In this document: one piece after another, positions 63,521-64,000 of the stretch
How positions within the stretch are numbered: position 1 is the first letter of the stretch
How the letters are laid out: every line of letters starts with the position of its first letter
Assembly: GCA_019316985.1 (NCBI GenBank)
Contig: CP079215.1
Span: forward strand, 2,294,001 to 2,358,000
Direction: 5' to 3'
DNA length: 64,000 nt
From: Paraniabella defluvii
GTDB taxonomy: Bacteria > Bacteroidota > Bacteroidia > Chitinophagales > Chitinophagaceae
Notes under the pieces: generated by a model
What the model saw: only the letters and a program-made list of their open reading frames with translations
What the model was told of the DNA's origin: nothing
The model's database searches: none
Made by a program: the position numbers and the translations under genes

Positions 63521-64000
63521 ATGAATAATAAATTCCTTCTGCGATGTTTGGTGTTGGTGATGGCAGGCTTCTTATTTGCTACGGGTCTTCAGGCTCAATC
63601 CGGTACTGTTAAGGCCGAACCCAAGTGGGTGGATGGTTTCCCGGTAGTGATGATCGGTAACTGGGATATCAAGCCTACTTTTAGGCGGAGAGTCGGAGCC
63701 AACCCCGTATGGATCGATGAAATTTTTAAAAAGGAATCAACTGAAGAGCAGGTAAAAAAATACAAAGACATGGGAGCGACCATGGTCATGGCATTTTTTA
63801 TAAAGGCTTGGCTTAAATGCAGAGAAAGAAGAAATTGATGCCACCCGCAGGCTGGTTGCCAATTGTAAAAAATATGGATTAAAAACAGGGGCTTATATTG
63901 GCTCGACATTGCCTTTCGAGACCTTTTTGCCGAAGTGCCCGAAGCTAAAGAATGGGTGGCTCCGGATTACCAGGGGCAACCTGTTACTTACGGAAGCCAA
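63521..64000 (+). CDS. Secreted hydrolase-like protein (5' part, runs off the window)
   Basis: The start MNNKFLLRCLVLVMAGFLFATGLQAQS is a signal peptide. The mature protein reads VDGFPVVMIGNWDIKPTFRRRVGANPVWIDEIFKKESTEEQVKKYKDMGATMVMAFFYKGFGLNAEKEEIDATRRLVANCKKYGLKTGAYIGSTLPFETFFAEVPEAKEWVAPDYQGQPVTYGSQ. The alternation KYKDMGATMVM ... CKKYGLKTGAYIG is typical of a TIM-barrel glycoside-hydrolase-like domain. Frameshifts lie near 63803 and 63925. It starts 34 bp after the GHL15-like gene, in the same operon. The catalytic region is outside the window, so the family cannot be named. Confidence 0.6.

Noticed and set aside
1..64000. Reading the broken genes as true pseudogenes or genome decay
   Set aside because: Frame breaks hit essential single-copy genes as often as accessory ones, with reading sense and codon use preserved on both sides, and lie mostly in homopolymers.
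1..64000. tRNA, rRNA, transposase, integrase or phage genes
   Set aside because: No T-loop consensus, rRNA signature, DDE/tyrosine-recombinase motif or terminal inverted repeats with target duplications were seen by eye.

Overview
This window is chromosomal DNA from a Bacteroidota bacterium, most likely of the family Chitinophagaceae. The evidence is four SusC/SusD-type loci or parts of them, an ECF sigma/FecR pair, DUF3127 and PhnA-type proteins, Bacteroidota promoters (TTTG...TAnnTTTG) and the scarcity of Shine-Dalgarno sequences. The genus is not determined. Nearly every long gene is split by +1/-1 frameshifts, including single-copy housekeeping genes (recA, cysS, metF, rlmD). Most shifts fall in homopolymers or short GC repeats and look like lost bases. 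I treat them as sequence errors, so coordinates below are whole-gene spans crossing the breaks, and the shifts are noted per gene.

Layout. 1-11311 (+): a polysaccharide utilisation locus (PUL) cut by the left edge: SusC, SusD, a LamG-fold lipoprotein, two tandem GH144-type enzymes, a GH43-like enzyme with a discoidin domain, and a GH3 beta-glucosidase; the GH144+GH3 set points to beta-1,2-glucan. 11377-12499: a PhnA-type zinc-ribbon protein and a divergent SRPBCC/AHSA1 protein. 12601-19693 (+): ECF sigma factor, FecR anti-sigma, STN-bearing SusC and SusD, a surface-signalling uptake unit with no linked enzyme. 19800-23537: pheS (-), metF (+), rlmD (+).

23648-32350 (-): a second PUL read as GH172 (DUF2961), an unrecognised secreted protein, SusC, SusD and a DUF4185 (GH183-like) lipoprotein. 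GH172 plus DUF4185 suggests D-arabinan of mycobacterial/actinobacterial walls. Its promoter carries two LacI-type palindromes. 32835-43118: a hypothetical gene, an active/pseudo rhomboid pair, an EEP-family phosphatase, cysS, an M48 peptidase, an ABC-2 permease, a lipoprotein and DUF3127. 43221-45639: an S9 peptidase. 45692-49070 (-): two tandem beta-helix surface proteins whose C-terminal beta-sandwich is interrupted by a two-helix hairpin ending in a lipobox-like cysteine. 49394-51340 (-): a 35-residue membrane protein and a TPR-TM-HTH regulator.

51549-55874 (+): a multi-pass membrane protein and an active/inactive M16 peptidase pair. 55875-56523 is a long, hairpin-rich non-coding stretch before recA (56524-57552). 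57722-64000: an N-acetylglucosamine locus: LacI regulator, nagA and a FucP/NagP-type transporter (both -), divergent nagB, a GHL15-like hydrolase and the start of another secreted hydrolase-like gene. Twin AACGTTACC operators lie in the divergent nag promoter region. I saw no tRNA, rRNA, CRISPR array or transposase.
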